64,000 nt of DNA. Source: Olivibacter oleidegradans. Its GTDB lineage: Bacteria; Bacteroidota; Bacteroidia; Sphingobacteriales; Sphingobacteriaceae. The translations under genes were made by a program, and so were the position numbers. The DNA is taken from NCBI RefSeq assembly GCF_042432805.1, contig NZ_JBHLWO010000002.1, positions 1,364,001 through 1,428,000 on the forward strand, given 5' to 3'. Position 1 is the stretch's first letter, and each line of letters starts with the position of its first letter. Below, piece after piece: positions 25,030 through 33,146 of the stretch. A model generated the notes under the pieces. That model had not been told where the DNA came from, ran no database searches, and worked only from the letters and a program-made list of their open reading frames with translations.

Positions 25030-26739
25030 ATGGCTCATAAACTCTTCCGCAAAAAAACCGTTGAGCAAATCCAAAAAGACACGTATCATCAAGGAAGCGG
25101 AGGATTAGCAAAAGTCCTAGGCGTAAAAGATCTAGTTTCGCTCGGTATAGCGGCTATTGTTGGGGCGGGTATCTTTAGTACAATAGGATTAGCAAGCTAT
25201 AACGGTGGTCCGGCAGTTTCGCTTTTATTCGTTTTTACAGCGATAGCATGTGTATTTACGGCGCTTTCTTATGCGCAATTTGCAAGCACCGTCCCCGTTT
25301 CCGGAAGTGCCTATACTTATGCCTATGTTGCATTCGGTGAAATATTCGCATGGATAATCGGATGGGCACTTATTTTGGAATATGCAGTGTCCAACATGGT
25401 GGTTGCCATCTCGTGGTCTGAATACTTTGTAAGCATGCTAAAGGGCTTCGGCATCCGACTTCCACTGTGGCTTACAACTTCTTCCGAAGGCGCCTATGAA
25501 GCTTTCCATAAACTACAACAAGCGGGCTCCGAAGCTCTCAGTTCTTCTGAAAAAATTGCAGCAGCGGCCTATGAACAAGCTCCCCACTTAGGTAATATTG
25601 CCCTTGTTTGCAACCTTCCGGCTGGCCTTATTACGATTTTGGTGACGTGGCTGGTCTATATTGGCATTAAAGAATCAAGAACTGCAAGCAACATCATGGT
25701 CATTCTTAAAGTCAGCGTGGTGCTTTTTGTTATTATCGGGGGTGCTTTTTATGTTAAACCGGCAAACTGGAGTCCTTTCGCACCTAATGGAATTCAAGGA
25801 ATTTTAAGTGGTGTTGCAGCTGTGTTCTTTGCGTTCATCGGTTTTGACTCCATTTCAACTACAGCGGAGGAATGTAAGAATCCACAACGTGACCTCCCAC
25901 GTGCTATGATCTACTGCCTTTTAATCTGTACCGTTTTATATGTATTAATAACGCTTGTGCTAACAGGGATGGTGAACTATAAAGAATTGAACGTGAATGA
26001 TCCCTTAGCCTTTGTATTTCAATCAACAGGATTAGATTTTATGGCAGGAGTCATCTCCATTAGTTCTGTTATAGCTATTACCAGTGCCCTATTGGTTTTT
26101 CAATTGGGTCAACCACGCATTTGGATGACGATGAGCCGAGATGGTCTATTATGGAAAAAATTTGCCAGTATTCATCCCAAGTATAAAACACCTGGCTTTG
26201 CCACCATTATTGCCGGTATCGTGGTTACGATTCCTGCGCTATTCTTTAGAATGGATTTCTTTGTAGACTTAACCAGTGTAGGTACTTTCTTTGCCTTTAT
26301 ATTGGTTTGTGGTGGTGTTTTATATTTAGATCATCAAGGGATCTCAAAACAATCAAAGTTCCGGGTTCCTTACGTCAACGGCAAATATATAGTCGGTTTA
26401 GCCCTCTTAATAACAGTGCTAGGTCTGTTCATATATGGTAAAGCAACGATAAAAGAATGGGTTGATCTCTCTGCCGTGGAATTAATCGAACATAAATCGC
26501 TCACAATAATCTTCTGGCTTACTTGGGTCATACTCACTGTTCTCAGCTACAAATACAACTTCTCGACACTCCCGGTAGCCGGTATTTTGGTAAATCTTTA
26601 CCTCATGACTGAACTTGGCGCAAGCAACTGGATTATATTTATTGGTTGGCTCGTTATAGGTCTTATCATCTACTTCATTTACGGCTATAGAAAGTCAAAA
26701 TTGAATGCTAGCCATAGAGCTTTAGGCGATAAGCTCTAA
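25030..26739 (+). CDS. APC-family amino acid permease
   Basis: 569 residues from ATG 25030 with about twelve to fourteen hydrophobic segments. The first helix carries GIAAIVGAGIFSTIG, the conserved substrate-binding turn of APC transporters. FFAFIGFDSISTTAEECKNPQRDLPRAM is the cationic amino-acid transporter (CAT/YfnA) signature. A soluble insert of about 45 residues (SSEGAYEAFHKLQQAGSEALSSSEKIAAAAYEQ) sits between helices and looks helical. It should import an amino acid with protons across the inner membrane; substrate is not fixed by sequence. It is convergent with kup, with a degenerate repeat spacer between them. Confidence 0.9.
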   Translation: MAHKLFRKKTVEQIQKDTYHQGSGGLAKVLGVKDLVSLGIAAIVGAGIFSTIGLASYNGGPAVSLLFVFTAIACVFTALSYAQFASTVPVSGSAYTYAYVAFGEIFAWIIGWALILEYAVSNMVVAISWSEYFVSMLKGFGIRLPLWLTTSSEGAYEAFHKLQQAGSEALSSSEKIAAAAYEQAPHLGNIALVCNLPAGLITILVTWLVYIGIKESRTASNIMVILKVSVVLFVIIGGAFYVKPANWSPFAPNGIQGILSGVAAVFFAFIGFDSISTTAEECKNPQRDLPRAMIYCLLICTVLYVLITLVLTGMVNYKELNVNDPLAFVFQSTGLDFMAGVISISSVIAITSALLVFQLGQPRIWMTMSRDGLLWKKFASIHPKYKTPGFATIIAGIVVTIPALFFRMDFFVDLTSVGTFFAFILVCGGVLYLDHQGISKQSKFRVPYVNGKYIVGLALLITVLGLFIYGKATIKEWVDLSAVELIEHKSLTIIFWLTWVILTVLSYKYNFSTLPVAGILVNLYLMTELGASNWIIFIGWLVIGLIIYFIYGYRKSKLNASHRALGDKL

Positions 26740-26887
26740 GCTTTAGTTACCCTGTCGGTATGTAAGTACAACTGTCACAACCACCTAACCCACCACCATT
26801 ACATTGGCTAACCGACCTTTGGGAGTTCATGAGTGCCGAAAAAGCTAACACTTACGAATAATTCGCTAATTGGCTAATTAACCGAAC
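26740..26887. repeat. Intergenic spacer ending in degenerate TTAGC/GCTAA words
   Basis: 148 bases between the convergent permease and kup genes. The kup-proximal end (about 26862-26882) reads as iterated GCTAATTGGCTAATTAA words like those at 32513, 33062 and 38009. I see no gene here. Confidence 0.4.
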
Positions 26888-28834
26888 CTACTGCTTCCAA
26901 TAACTTCGTTTGATATTAATTTCTTTTGTACCCGAAATGACAAGTGGTACACGTTCAATGGTCACGAAGCTGGAATCTAAGCCGAAACCTCTTTCTTCTG
27001 ATAAACTGAAATGCCTCAGCAGATTATAGGCATCCATTACGATACGTTCCATAAACCCTAGATTATTAGACCTTGAAACCACTTTTTCGAGGACCACAAA
27101 TCGAAAGTCACCCACCATATTATATTTCTTCAAGGTTTTATACCTACTTGTAATCTCTACCTCCTGGTTTTTCACTAACTCTTCTACTACCTTTCGGAAC
27201 AACAGGCTAATACGTTGTTCGACTCTAAATCCTAAACGAAAATCTATTCGTATCAACTTGCCCTTAACTAGGTGATCCACTTTATATTCATTTGTATAGG
27301 GTTCATCGGTCACATCAACATGAACCAGCCAGTATACATCGGCGCGTTTTGGTTTCTTCTGAAGAATAGAATAAACAATCTTCGACTCTATTTCCGATCT
27401 AAAATTGGCGCTAGTCAGGTATACGAGTTGAGAAGCATAGCGAGGCACTGTTTCATCTTCTGTCAATTCACTTAATATAGGATAATAATCCTCTATATCA
27501 ACATAGCGTACAAAATTATTCTTTATCTTTCGAGCCCACCACCAACAAAGCATAACAGCAAAAAGCACACTCGCCAAAAGCAGCGTCAGCCATCCACCAT
27601 GAGCAATTTTGGCGCCGTTTGCCGCTAAAAAAGCCAGTTCTATCCCCATGTAAATGATGAAAAAAAGCGCAATCAAATACCGTGGTGTATGCTTTTTGAA
27701 AAGATACGCTACCATTAAGACAGTTGTTGCTAGAAAGGTGGTATTGATGGCTAATCCATAGGCCGCTTCCATATTGCGCGACTCTTTGAATATTAAAATT
27801 ACGACCATACAGCCAATCCATAAAAGTAAATTTACCGATGGCACGTACAACTGGCCTTTTTGATTACTTGGGTAGTTAATTTTCACTTTCGGCCAGATAT
27901 TAAGTCGCACCGCCTCAGCAATCAGGGTAAACGATCCCGATATCATAGCTTGCGATGCGATAATAGCTGCTATCGTTGCAATGGTAATGCCAATCGTCAA
28001 AAACCACTCCGGCATCAAGAGGTAGAAAGGATTCTGATCGTTTAGATAGGCACCTTGATGCTGTGCCAACCAAATGCCTTGACCAAAATAATTCATTAAT
28101 AGGCAGGTTTTTACGTAAATCCAGCTTATTCTAACATTCGCGCGCCCACAATGGCCCAAATCTGAATAAAGTGCTTCAGCACCTGTAGTACACAAGAATA
28201 CCGCTCCTAAAATCAACCATGCATTCGGATAATTAATTAGAAGTTTAATGGCATAATACGGGTTGATAGCTGCAATAATTTCGGGCATATCAACCAAGTA
28301 ACGTAAGCCTAAAACCCCCATCATCGTAAACCAAACAAACATCAGCGGACCAAACACTCTTCCTACCACCGATGTTCCAAATCGTTGAATAACAAATAAA
28401 ACAGAAATGATGCCGATCACAATGGGAACAGTGGGCAAATCTTTGTTATAGATTTTCAACCCTTCAATTGCGGAAGATACGGTGATTGGTGGCGTAATCA
28501 TCCCGTCAGCAAGCATAGCGGCAGCTCCAACCATGGCCGGAAATATTAACCACTTAGCTCTCCGTTTGACTAGCGAGAATAGAGACAGAATCCCACCCTC
28601 TCCCTTATTATCGGCCTTTAACGTGATGATAACGTATTTTATGGTAGTTTGTAAAGTCAAAGTCCAAAAAATACAGGATAATCCCCCATAAATCAACTCA
28701 GATGTGATAACATCGTCACCTATAATGGCTTTGAATACATATAAAGGAGAGGTTCCTATGTCGCCATATATCACCCCCAAACTAACCAATAAACCCGCAG
28801 CGCTTAACTTGTGTAAATCTTTTGATTTTTCCAC
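26888..28834 (-). CDS. kup: Kup-family potassium uptake transporter
   Basis: 648 residues with about twelve transmembrane helices in the first ~430 and a cytosolic C-terminal domain. The start LSAAGLLVSLGVIYGDIGTSPLYVFKAI is the Kup signature. KGEGGILSLFSLV and AMLADGMITPPITVSSAIEGL follow, then GTTGAEALYSDLGHCG (written CTTGAEALYSDLGH here). It brings in K+ together with protons. The frame starts with GTG (complement of 28832-28834). It is convergent with the permease gene and divergent from the small sorting-domain gene. No Trk/Ktr or Kdp gene is nearby and no c-di-AMP riboswitch was recognised upstream. Confidence 0.95.
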   Translation of the reverse strand: MEKSKDLHKLSAAGLLVSLGVIYGDIGTSPLYVFKAIIGDDVITSELIYGGLSCIFWTLTLQTTIKYVIITLKADNKGEGGILSLFSLVKRRAKWLIFPAMVGAAAMLADGMITPPITVSSAIEGLKIYNKDLPTVPIVIGIISVLFVIQRFGTSVVGRVFGPLMFVWFTMMGVLGLRYLVDMPEIIAAINPYYAIKLLINYPNAWLILGAVFLCTTGAEALYSDLGHCGRANVRISWIYVKTCLLMNYFGQGIWLAQHQGAYLNDQNPFYLLMPEWFLTIGITIATIAAIIASQAMISGSFTLIAEAVRLNIWPKVKINYPSNQKGQLYVPSVNLLLWIGCMVVILIFKESRNMEAAYGLAINTTFLATTVLMVAYLFKKHTPRYLIALFFIIYMGIELAFLAANGAKIAHGGWLTLLLASVLFAVMLCWWWARKIKNNFVRYVDIEDYYPILSELTEDETVPRYASQLVYLTSANFRSEIESKIVYSILQKKPKRADVYWLVHVDVTDEPYTNEYKVDHLVKGKLIRIDFRLGFRVEQRISLLFRKVVEELVKNQEVEITSRYKTLKKYNMVGDFRFVVLEKVVSRSNNLGFMERIVMDAYNLLRHFSLSEERGFGLDSSFVTIERVPLVISGTKEINIKRSYWKQ

Positions 28835-29090
28835 TGATTAATTTTTCTAATTTACGAGGCAAATGTAGCTAATATATTGATATTTGAAAGCATGTCTCAT
28901 TTCCAATCAATTCAAAAACAGAGCAAACGAAAAAAGTTGTTAAAAATTGTTAAAAACTATCTTTTTTTTGCTTTGTTCTAAAAATTGAAATATATTTATT
29001 ATATTTTTGTAGTCAAGCTAACTGGTGAAGTGTTTCCCTTTGTGACGATCCACTTCTCTTTTTTTGCAATAACTATTTGAAGCGACACCT

Positions 29091-29606
29091 ATGGCATATA
29101 AATACTTTTCTATTCTATATCTTTTTATTTTAAGTGTAGTCTTTACGCTAGCAAAAATAGACACGCATGCGGCGGCTTCTCTCAGTCTAGAAATGGATTC
29201 CGCATCGAGAAAGCAGCAAACACCCATGCAGAAGAGTCGAATTTCTGACCACAAAGCCTATAAGGTCAGCGATCTGCACTTTGGATTCAAACCTTTTTCT
29301 CCCTTAATGGGGGCACAAAAGATGGAGGGGACCGAAAATGAAAAGCTGCTCAGTAATGTGAAGGTTTTTCCAAACCAAATTTCAGATCAACTGAGTTTGT
29401 CCTTTAAACTAAACAAAGATAGTAATGTGTCCATCAAAGTGATGGATGCGTTGGGAAATGAAGTAACTACTTTGCTTTCACAACGTCTGTCTGCGGGAGA
29501 ACAAAGCAACACTTTTAACTTGGGTAGTAAGCTTAACCAGGGATTTTACTTTATCCGTGTTGTTGCCGGTACAGAAACTATTGTTAAGCGAATTGAAGTG
29601 CTCTAG
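29091..29606 (+). CDS. Small type IX secretion cargo (T9SS type A sorting domain)
   Basis: 171 residues. A Sec signal peptide covers about 1-28. The next ~65 residues are polar, with no recognisable domain. The last ~80 (VKVFPNQISDQLSLSFKLNKDSNVSIKVMDALG...GFYFIRVVAG) match the type A C-terminal sorting domain, with the usual FPNP-like start (here FPNQ), the MDALGNEV turn and the final VKRIEVL strand. Such domains direct export across the outer membrane and are often removed on the surface. Almost nothing besides the export signals remains, so the mature product would be a very small peptide. The gene is followed by a strong terminator and is divergent from kup. A -7-like TATTTTTG lies at 29002-29009. 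Confidence 0.75.
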   Translation: MAYKYFSILYLFILSVVFTLAKIDTHAAASLSLEMDSASRKQQTPMQKSRISDHKAYKVSDLHFGFKPFSPLMGAQKMEGTENEKLLSNVKVFPNQISDQLSLSFKLNKDSNVSIKVMDALGNEVTTLLSQRLSAGEQSNTFNLGSKLNQGFYFIRVVAGTETIVKRIEVL

Positions 29607-29634
29607 ATAAAAACTAATTACTTTTCTGATTCGA

Positions 29635-29670
29635 AACCATCCGCTCCAATTGGAAACGGATGGTTTTTTT
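29635..29670 (+). terminator. Rho-independent terminator after the sorting-domain gene
   Basis: AACCATCCG (29635-29643) pairs with CGGATGGTT (29657-29665), with extra inner pairing TCCAA/TTGGA, followed by a T-run. It closes the small sorting-domain gene and isolates it from the repeat array downstream. Confidence 0.88.
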
Positions 29671-29696
29671 ATTTAAATTAACAATCAAAAAATTCG

Positions 29697-29723
29697 TTGC
29701 AATTTTTTTTTGTAGTAGGTTTG
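29697..29723 (+). promoter_or_regulatory. Candidate promoter driving the tandem array and FAH gene
   Basis: A -7 element TAGGTTTG is at 29716-29723 with TTG at 29697-29699 (16-base spacer, shorter than usual). Predicted transcription would begin just before the first repeat unit at 29739, placing the whole array in the 5' leader of the gene at 30178. Confidence 0.4.
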
Positions 29724-29794
29724 GGGGTATATTTACAGAAACCTGCTGGCCGTAGGCAGGCAAGCTTCATTGCCACTTTAAAACAAATTATTAA

Positions 29795-29857
29795 ATGAAA
29801 CCTGCTGGCCGTAGGCAGGCAAGCTTCATTGCCACTTTAAAACAAATTATTAAATGA
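29795..29857 (+). CDS. Repeat-encoded 20-residue mini-ORF (one of several)
   Basis: ATG 29795 to TGA 29855-29857 encodes MKPAGRRQASFIATLKQIIK, a basic peptide with a hydrophobic, helix-prone second half. An identical frame is complete at 30119-30181, and others are cut by the gap. Each stop overlaps the following start by ATGA, a layout known to allow translational coupling. Whether it is translated is unknown; the frame may be a by-product of duplicating a leader that ends in a start codon. Confidence 0.4.
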   Translation: MKPAGRRQASFIATLKQIIK

Positions 29858-29876
29858 AACCTGCTGGCCGTAGGCA

Positions 29877-30076
29877 NNNNNNNNNNNNNNNNNNNNNNNN
29901 NNNNNNNNNNNNNNNNNNNNNNNNNNNNNNNNNNNNNNNNNNNNNNNNNNNNNNNNNNNNNNNNNNNNNNNNNNNNNNNNNNNNNNNNNNNNNNNNNNNN
30001 NNNNNNNNNNNNNNNNNNNNNNNNNNNNNNNNNNNNNNNNNNNNNNNNNNNNNNNNNNNNNNNNNNNNNNNNNNNN
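29877..30076. other. Assembly gap of 200 N inside the tandem array
   Basis: The run is exactly 200 bases. The units before and after it are 206 bases apart in phase, which is not a multiple of 59, so the stated gap length cannot be the true one. The real copy number is therefore unknown. Frames that run through the N block are artefacts. Confidence 0.97.
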
Positions 30077-30177
30077 TAGGCAGGCAAGCTTCATTGCCAC
30101 TTTAAAACAAATTATTAAATGAAACCTGCTGGCCGTAGGCAGGCAAGCTTCATTGCCACTTTAAAACAAATTATTAA

Positions 30178-30789
30178 ATGAAAATTATAGCAATCGGTAG
30201 AAACTATGTAGCCCATGCCCACGAATTAAACAATCCTGTACCGGAAAAGCCTGTAATTTTTTTGAAACCGGATACAGCAATACTTAAAGACAATAAAGAT
30301 TTTTATCTACCTGATTTTTCAAAGGAAGTCCATCACGAAATTGAGATAGTGATCCGAATTTGCAAAGAGGGAAAGCATGTTCAGCGAAAATTTGCTGATA
30401 CCTATTATGATTCCATCGGTTTGGGAATCGATTTTACAGCACGCGATCTTCAAGCAGAACATAAACAAAAAGGTCTACCCTGGGAACTGGCAAAAGCCTT
30501 TGATCAATCGGCGCCCGTTAGTACTTTGATTCCAAAAAACACTTTTGCAGATATCTATAACATTAATTTTTGTTTAAAGAAAAACGGAGAAGAAGTTCAG
30601 ATAGGGAATACAAACAATTTGATCTTTTCTTTTGAGAGCATTATATCCTTTGTAAGCGAATACATTACACTCCGTAAGGGCGATCTAATCTTTACAGGAA
30701 CACCTGCCGGCGTAGGCCCTGTGGCTATCGGCGATCATTTGGAAGGTTATATTGAAGACCAAAAGCTACTTGATTTCAATATAAAGTAA
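30178..30789 (+). CDS. Fumarylacetoacetate hydrolase (FAH) family protein
   Basis: 203 residues, a compact FAH domain. The metal-binding pair is in HHEIEIVI (Glu54, Glu56), with Asp85 in GIGIDFTARDLQ (written GLGIDFTARD here). GRNYVAHAHELNN at the N-terminus and GDLIFTGTPAGVGPV near the C-terminus are standard. Family members act as acylpyruvases, oxaloacetate decarboxylases or isomerases on beta-diketo acids in the cytoplasm; the short single-domain form most resembles the YcgM/FAHD1 group. Its ATG is the last bases of the tandem array, so its leader consists of repeated mini-ORFs. It ends 7 bases before the M23 peptidase start, so the two are co-transcribed. Confidence 0.88.
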   Translation: MKIIAIGRNYVAHAHELNNPVPEKPVIFLKPDTAILKDNKDFYLPDFSKEVHHEIEIVIRICKEGKHVQRKFADTYYDSIGLGIDFTARDLQAEHKQKGLPWELAKAFDQSAPVSTLIPKNTFADIYNINFCLKKNGEEVQIGNTNNLIFSFESIISFVSEYITLRKGDLIFTGTPAGVGPVAIGDHLEGYIEDQKLLDFNIK

Positions 30790-30796
30790 ATTGCGG

Positions 30797-32512
30797 ATGA
30801 AACTTCTCTATATTACCTCGCTATTTCTCCATTTCATGCTTCCGGTAGAAGCTCAAGATTCGCGCGTTCAGCAAAAACAATACCCGCAGAACTATTTTCG
30901 TCCTCCGCTAGACTTAGCGCCGCAGGCAGCCGGAAGCTTTGGTGAATTGAGGTCAAACCATTTTCATTCTGGAACAGACTATAGGACGAATCAGCGAGAG
31001 GGTTATCCGGTTTACGCCGTAGCTGATGGCTTTATTTCTCGTGCCCGCATCCAAATAGGTGGTGGCGGAAATGCGCTTTATATAGATCATCCAAATGGTT
31101 ATACCAGCGTTTATATGCATCTACAACAATTCAATGCAAAAATCGCCACACTTGTAAAAGATAAGCAATACAGTGAAAAAAGATTTGATGTAGATTTTCC
31201 GTTGACAGCCACAATGATTCCGGTGAAGAAGGGAGACGTCATCGCATTCTCGGGGAATACCGGTGGGTCCGCTGGACCCCATTTACATTTTGAACTTAGA
31301 GATACTAAGACCGAGCATACCATTAACGCTCAACTTTTTGGACTGACAATTCCCGACAGGGTCCCTCCTACTATTAGCGCTTTAACGATATATCGATTTG
31401 GAAGCGATACATACGACGAAAACACAGAAAGAGAACACTTTCAGGTTTCGGGGACCGGTGGTGAATATAAAATTACCCCGACAAAAACAATTATCATCAA
31501 CGGACCAACCGCTTTTGGAATTGTAGCTTCCGACCTCAATTCTGCATCGGCCAATCGAAACGGCGTATACTCCATTGAACTTTTCTTGGATGGAAAGAAC
31601 ATTTATACAGCGGCCTGGGAAAGCTTTTCTTTTGACAATAGTCGAGCCATTAATGCACATATTGATTATGCGTCTTATATATTACATAAAAGAAGAATAC
31701 AAAAGAGCTTCGTGGAACAAGGGAACAAACTAGAAATTTACCACAATCTTCATAATCGGGGTATCATCCATATTAAAGATCAACAGAGTCATCGGCTTCT
31801 TTATAAAGTAAAAGATATAATGGGCAATGTGAGTACTTTATCATTCGAAGTCAGAAACGATCCTCAGTATACGATAGCAAAAAAGAATCACGAAGGAACG
31901 ACTTTCTTTTATTATGGGCAAGATAACCAATTTGAAAATGACGCGATAAAGATTAACCTGCCTAAAGGCAGCCTATACAGCGATTTATATTTTAGATACG
32001 ATCAAGGCACGCGTCCAAAAGGTGCTTATTCGCATCTACAGCACATCCATAACCGCATGGTTCCGGTGCATCAGGGATATAGCTTGGCAATTAATGCGCA
32101 GGACGTGCCCCGCAACTTGCAATCCAAAGCTCTTATTGTAAATGCGCAAGGCGATTCGCAAGGAGGCATTTATAAAGATGGTTTTGTTATGACGACTGCA
32201 AGAACCCTGGGAAGTTTTTATATCACCGTTGATACCGTCGCTCCCATTATCCGTTCGCTTAATCTCTCTGCAAACAAAAATATGAGTGCCTACAGTCGGA
32301 TTAACTTCAAAATATCCGATAATTTGTCAGGAATTCAGTCATTTGAGGGCTACATAGATGATCAATGGATATTAATGGAATATGATCCCAAAAGTGCATC
32401 TCTCCGACATACCTTTGACGACAACCTCCCTAAAGGAAGGCATCGGTTCAAATTGCGTGTAAAAGACTGGAAAGACAACGAAAAAGTATTTGAGGCGGAT
32501 TTTGTGAAATAA
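30797..32512 (+). CDS. M23-family metallopeptidase (LytM domain)
   Basis: 571 residues from ATG 30797 with a signal peptide ending near PVEAQD. The LytM domain is close to the N-terminus (about residues 45-170): the HxxxD motif is His57/Asp61 in HFHSGTDYR, and HxH is His162/His164 in GPHLHFEL. The zinc site is complete. The remaining ~390 residues are beta-rich with two Ig-like stretches (TVAPIIRSLNLS; SDNLSGIQSFEGYID) and probably form the periplasmic or surface portion. Domains of this type cut peptidoglycan cross-bridges. A TTG six bases upstream could also start it. It follows the FAH gene by 7 bases. Confidence 0.92.
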   Translation: MKLLYITSLFLHFMLPVEAQDSRVQQKQYPQNYFRPPLDLAPQAAGSFGELRSNHFHSGTDYRTNQREGYPVYAVADGFISRARIQIGGGGNALYIDHPNGYTSVYMHLQQFNAKIATLVKDKQYSEKRFDVDFPLTATMIPVKKGDVIAFSGNTGGSAGPHLHFELRDTKTEHTINAQLFGLTIPDRVPPTISALTIYRFGSDTYDENTEREHFQVSGTGGEYKITPTKTIIINGPTAFGIVASDLNSASANRNGVYSIELFLDGKNIYTAAWESFSFDNSRAINAHIDYASYILHKRRIQKSFVEQGNKLEIYHNLHNRGIIHIKDQQSHRLLYKVKDIMGNVSTLSFEVRNDPQYTIAKKNHEGTTFFYYGQDNQFENDAIKINLPKGSLYSDLYFRYDQGTRPKGAYSHLQHIHNRMVPVHQGYSLAINAQDVPRNLQSKALIVNAQGDSQGGIYKDGFVMTTARTLGSFYITVDTVAPIIRSLNLSANKNMSAYSRINFKISDNLSGIQSFEGYIDDQWILMEYDPKSASLRHTFDDNLPKGRHRFKLRVKDWKDNEKVFEADFVK

Positions 32513-32570
32513 GCTGTCAGCCATTGGCTATTAGTCATTAGCTAACGGCTAAAATCTAATAACTAAAAAA
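32513..32570. repeat. Spacer built of TTAGC/GCTAA words
   Basis: The gap between the M23 and bcp genes reads as degenerate iterations such as AGCCATTGGCT, TTAGTCATTAGCTAA and GGCTAAAATCTAATAACTAA. Several short alternative hairpins can form. The same vocabulary recurs at 26862, 33062 and 38009. Confidence 0.5.
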
Positions 32571-33032
32571 ATGAAAGAACTAAAAGAAGGTGATAAAGCA
32601 CCGGCGATTAAGGCCAAAAATCAAAAAGGTGAAACCGTAGAACTGAAAGACTATTTAGGTAAAAAAGTGATTTTATACTTTTACCCGAAAGATAATACAC
32701 CGGGCTGCACCACCGAAGCCTGTAACTTTAGAGATAATTATCAGTCTCTCCTTCAAGATGGATATGAGGTATTAGGAGTGAGTATTGACAGTGAACAATC
32801 GCATCAAAAGTTTATCAGCAAGTATGAACTCCCTTTCAACTTATTGGCTGATGAGGATAAAAAGATAGTTGAGGACTACGGTGTTTGGGTGGAGAAAAAT
32901 ATGTATGGTAGAAAATACATGGGAACAGCCAGAACTACCTTTGTGATCAATGAAAAGGGAATCATTGAACATATCATCAGAAAGGTCGATAATAAAAATG
33001 CTTCCCGCCAGATACGGGATTTGGTAAAATAG
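32571..33032 (+). CDS. bcp: Thioredoxin-dependent thiol peroxidase, Bcp family
   Basis: 153 residues of the BCP/PrxQ peroxiredoxin group. YPKDNTPGCTTEACNFRD holds the peroxidatic Cys46 and a resolving Cys51 five residues later, the atypical 2-Cys arrangement. LGVSIDSEQSHQKFISKYELPFNLLAD and RTTFVINEKGIIEHII complete the fold. It reduces hydrogen peroxide and organic hydroperoxides with thioredoxin as donor; trxA lies 5 kb away but is not co-transcribed. Repeat-word spacers lie on both sides of the gene, which may separate it from its neighbours. Confidence 0.95.
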   Translation: MKELKEGDKAPAIKAKNQKGETVELKDYLGKKVILYFYPKDNTPGCTTEACNFRDNYQSLLQDGYEVLGVSIDSEQSHQKFISKYELPFNLLADEDKKIVEDYGVWVEKNMYGRKYMGTARTTFVINEKGIIEHIIRKVDNKNASRQIRDLVK

Positions 33033-33061
33033 ACCATTTATTTAAAAGACCAACTAATATA

Positions 33062-33108
33062 AGTGTCAAATTAACAACTATTAATTAACGGCTAATAACT
33101 AAAAATAT
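33062..33108. repeat. Spacer with TTAAC/GCTAATAACTAA words
   Basis: In the bcp-transketolase gap the sequence runs AAATTAACAACTATTAATTAACGGCT and on through AATAACTAA, the same word family as the other three spacers. No gene or clear promoter box is visible in it. Confidence 0.4.
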
Positions 33109-33146
33109 TTATCTTAGCATCTTAATATCGTTTAACACAAATTATA

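Larger units (their letters stand above)
29739..30177 (+). repeat. 59-bp tandem repeat array; each unit ends in a start codon
   Basis: Identical 59-bp units start at 29739, 29798 and 29857, then the assembly gap, then units in phase at 30063 (visible from 30077) and 30122. Each unit begins AAACCTGCTGG and ends ATTATTAAATG. The ATG at the end of one unit opens a frame of 20 codons whose TGA overlaps the next ATG (ATGA). The last such TGA (30179-30181) overlaps the real start codon at 30178. The first unit is preceded by CAG, not ATG, so the first mini-ORF opens at 29795. Each unit can fold CCTGC/GCAGG or GGCAA/TTGCC hairpins that share two bases. There are no unique spacers, so it is not a CRISPR array. 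Confidence 0.95.

Noticed and set aside
29791..30105. Three long frames through the N block
   Set aside because: They exist only because N codons are not stops; the flanking units show each frame closes after 20 codons.
29739..30177. CRISPR array
   Set aside because: Units are identical for the full 59 bases with no unique spacer between them, and no cas gene is near.
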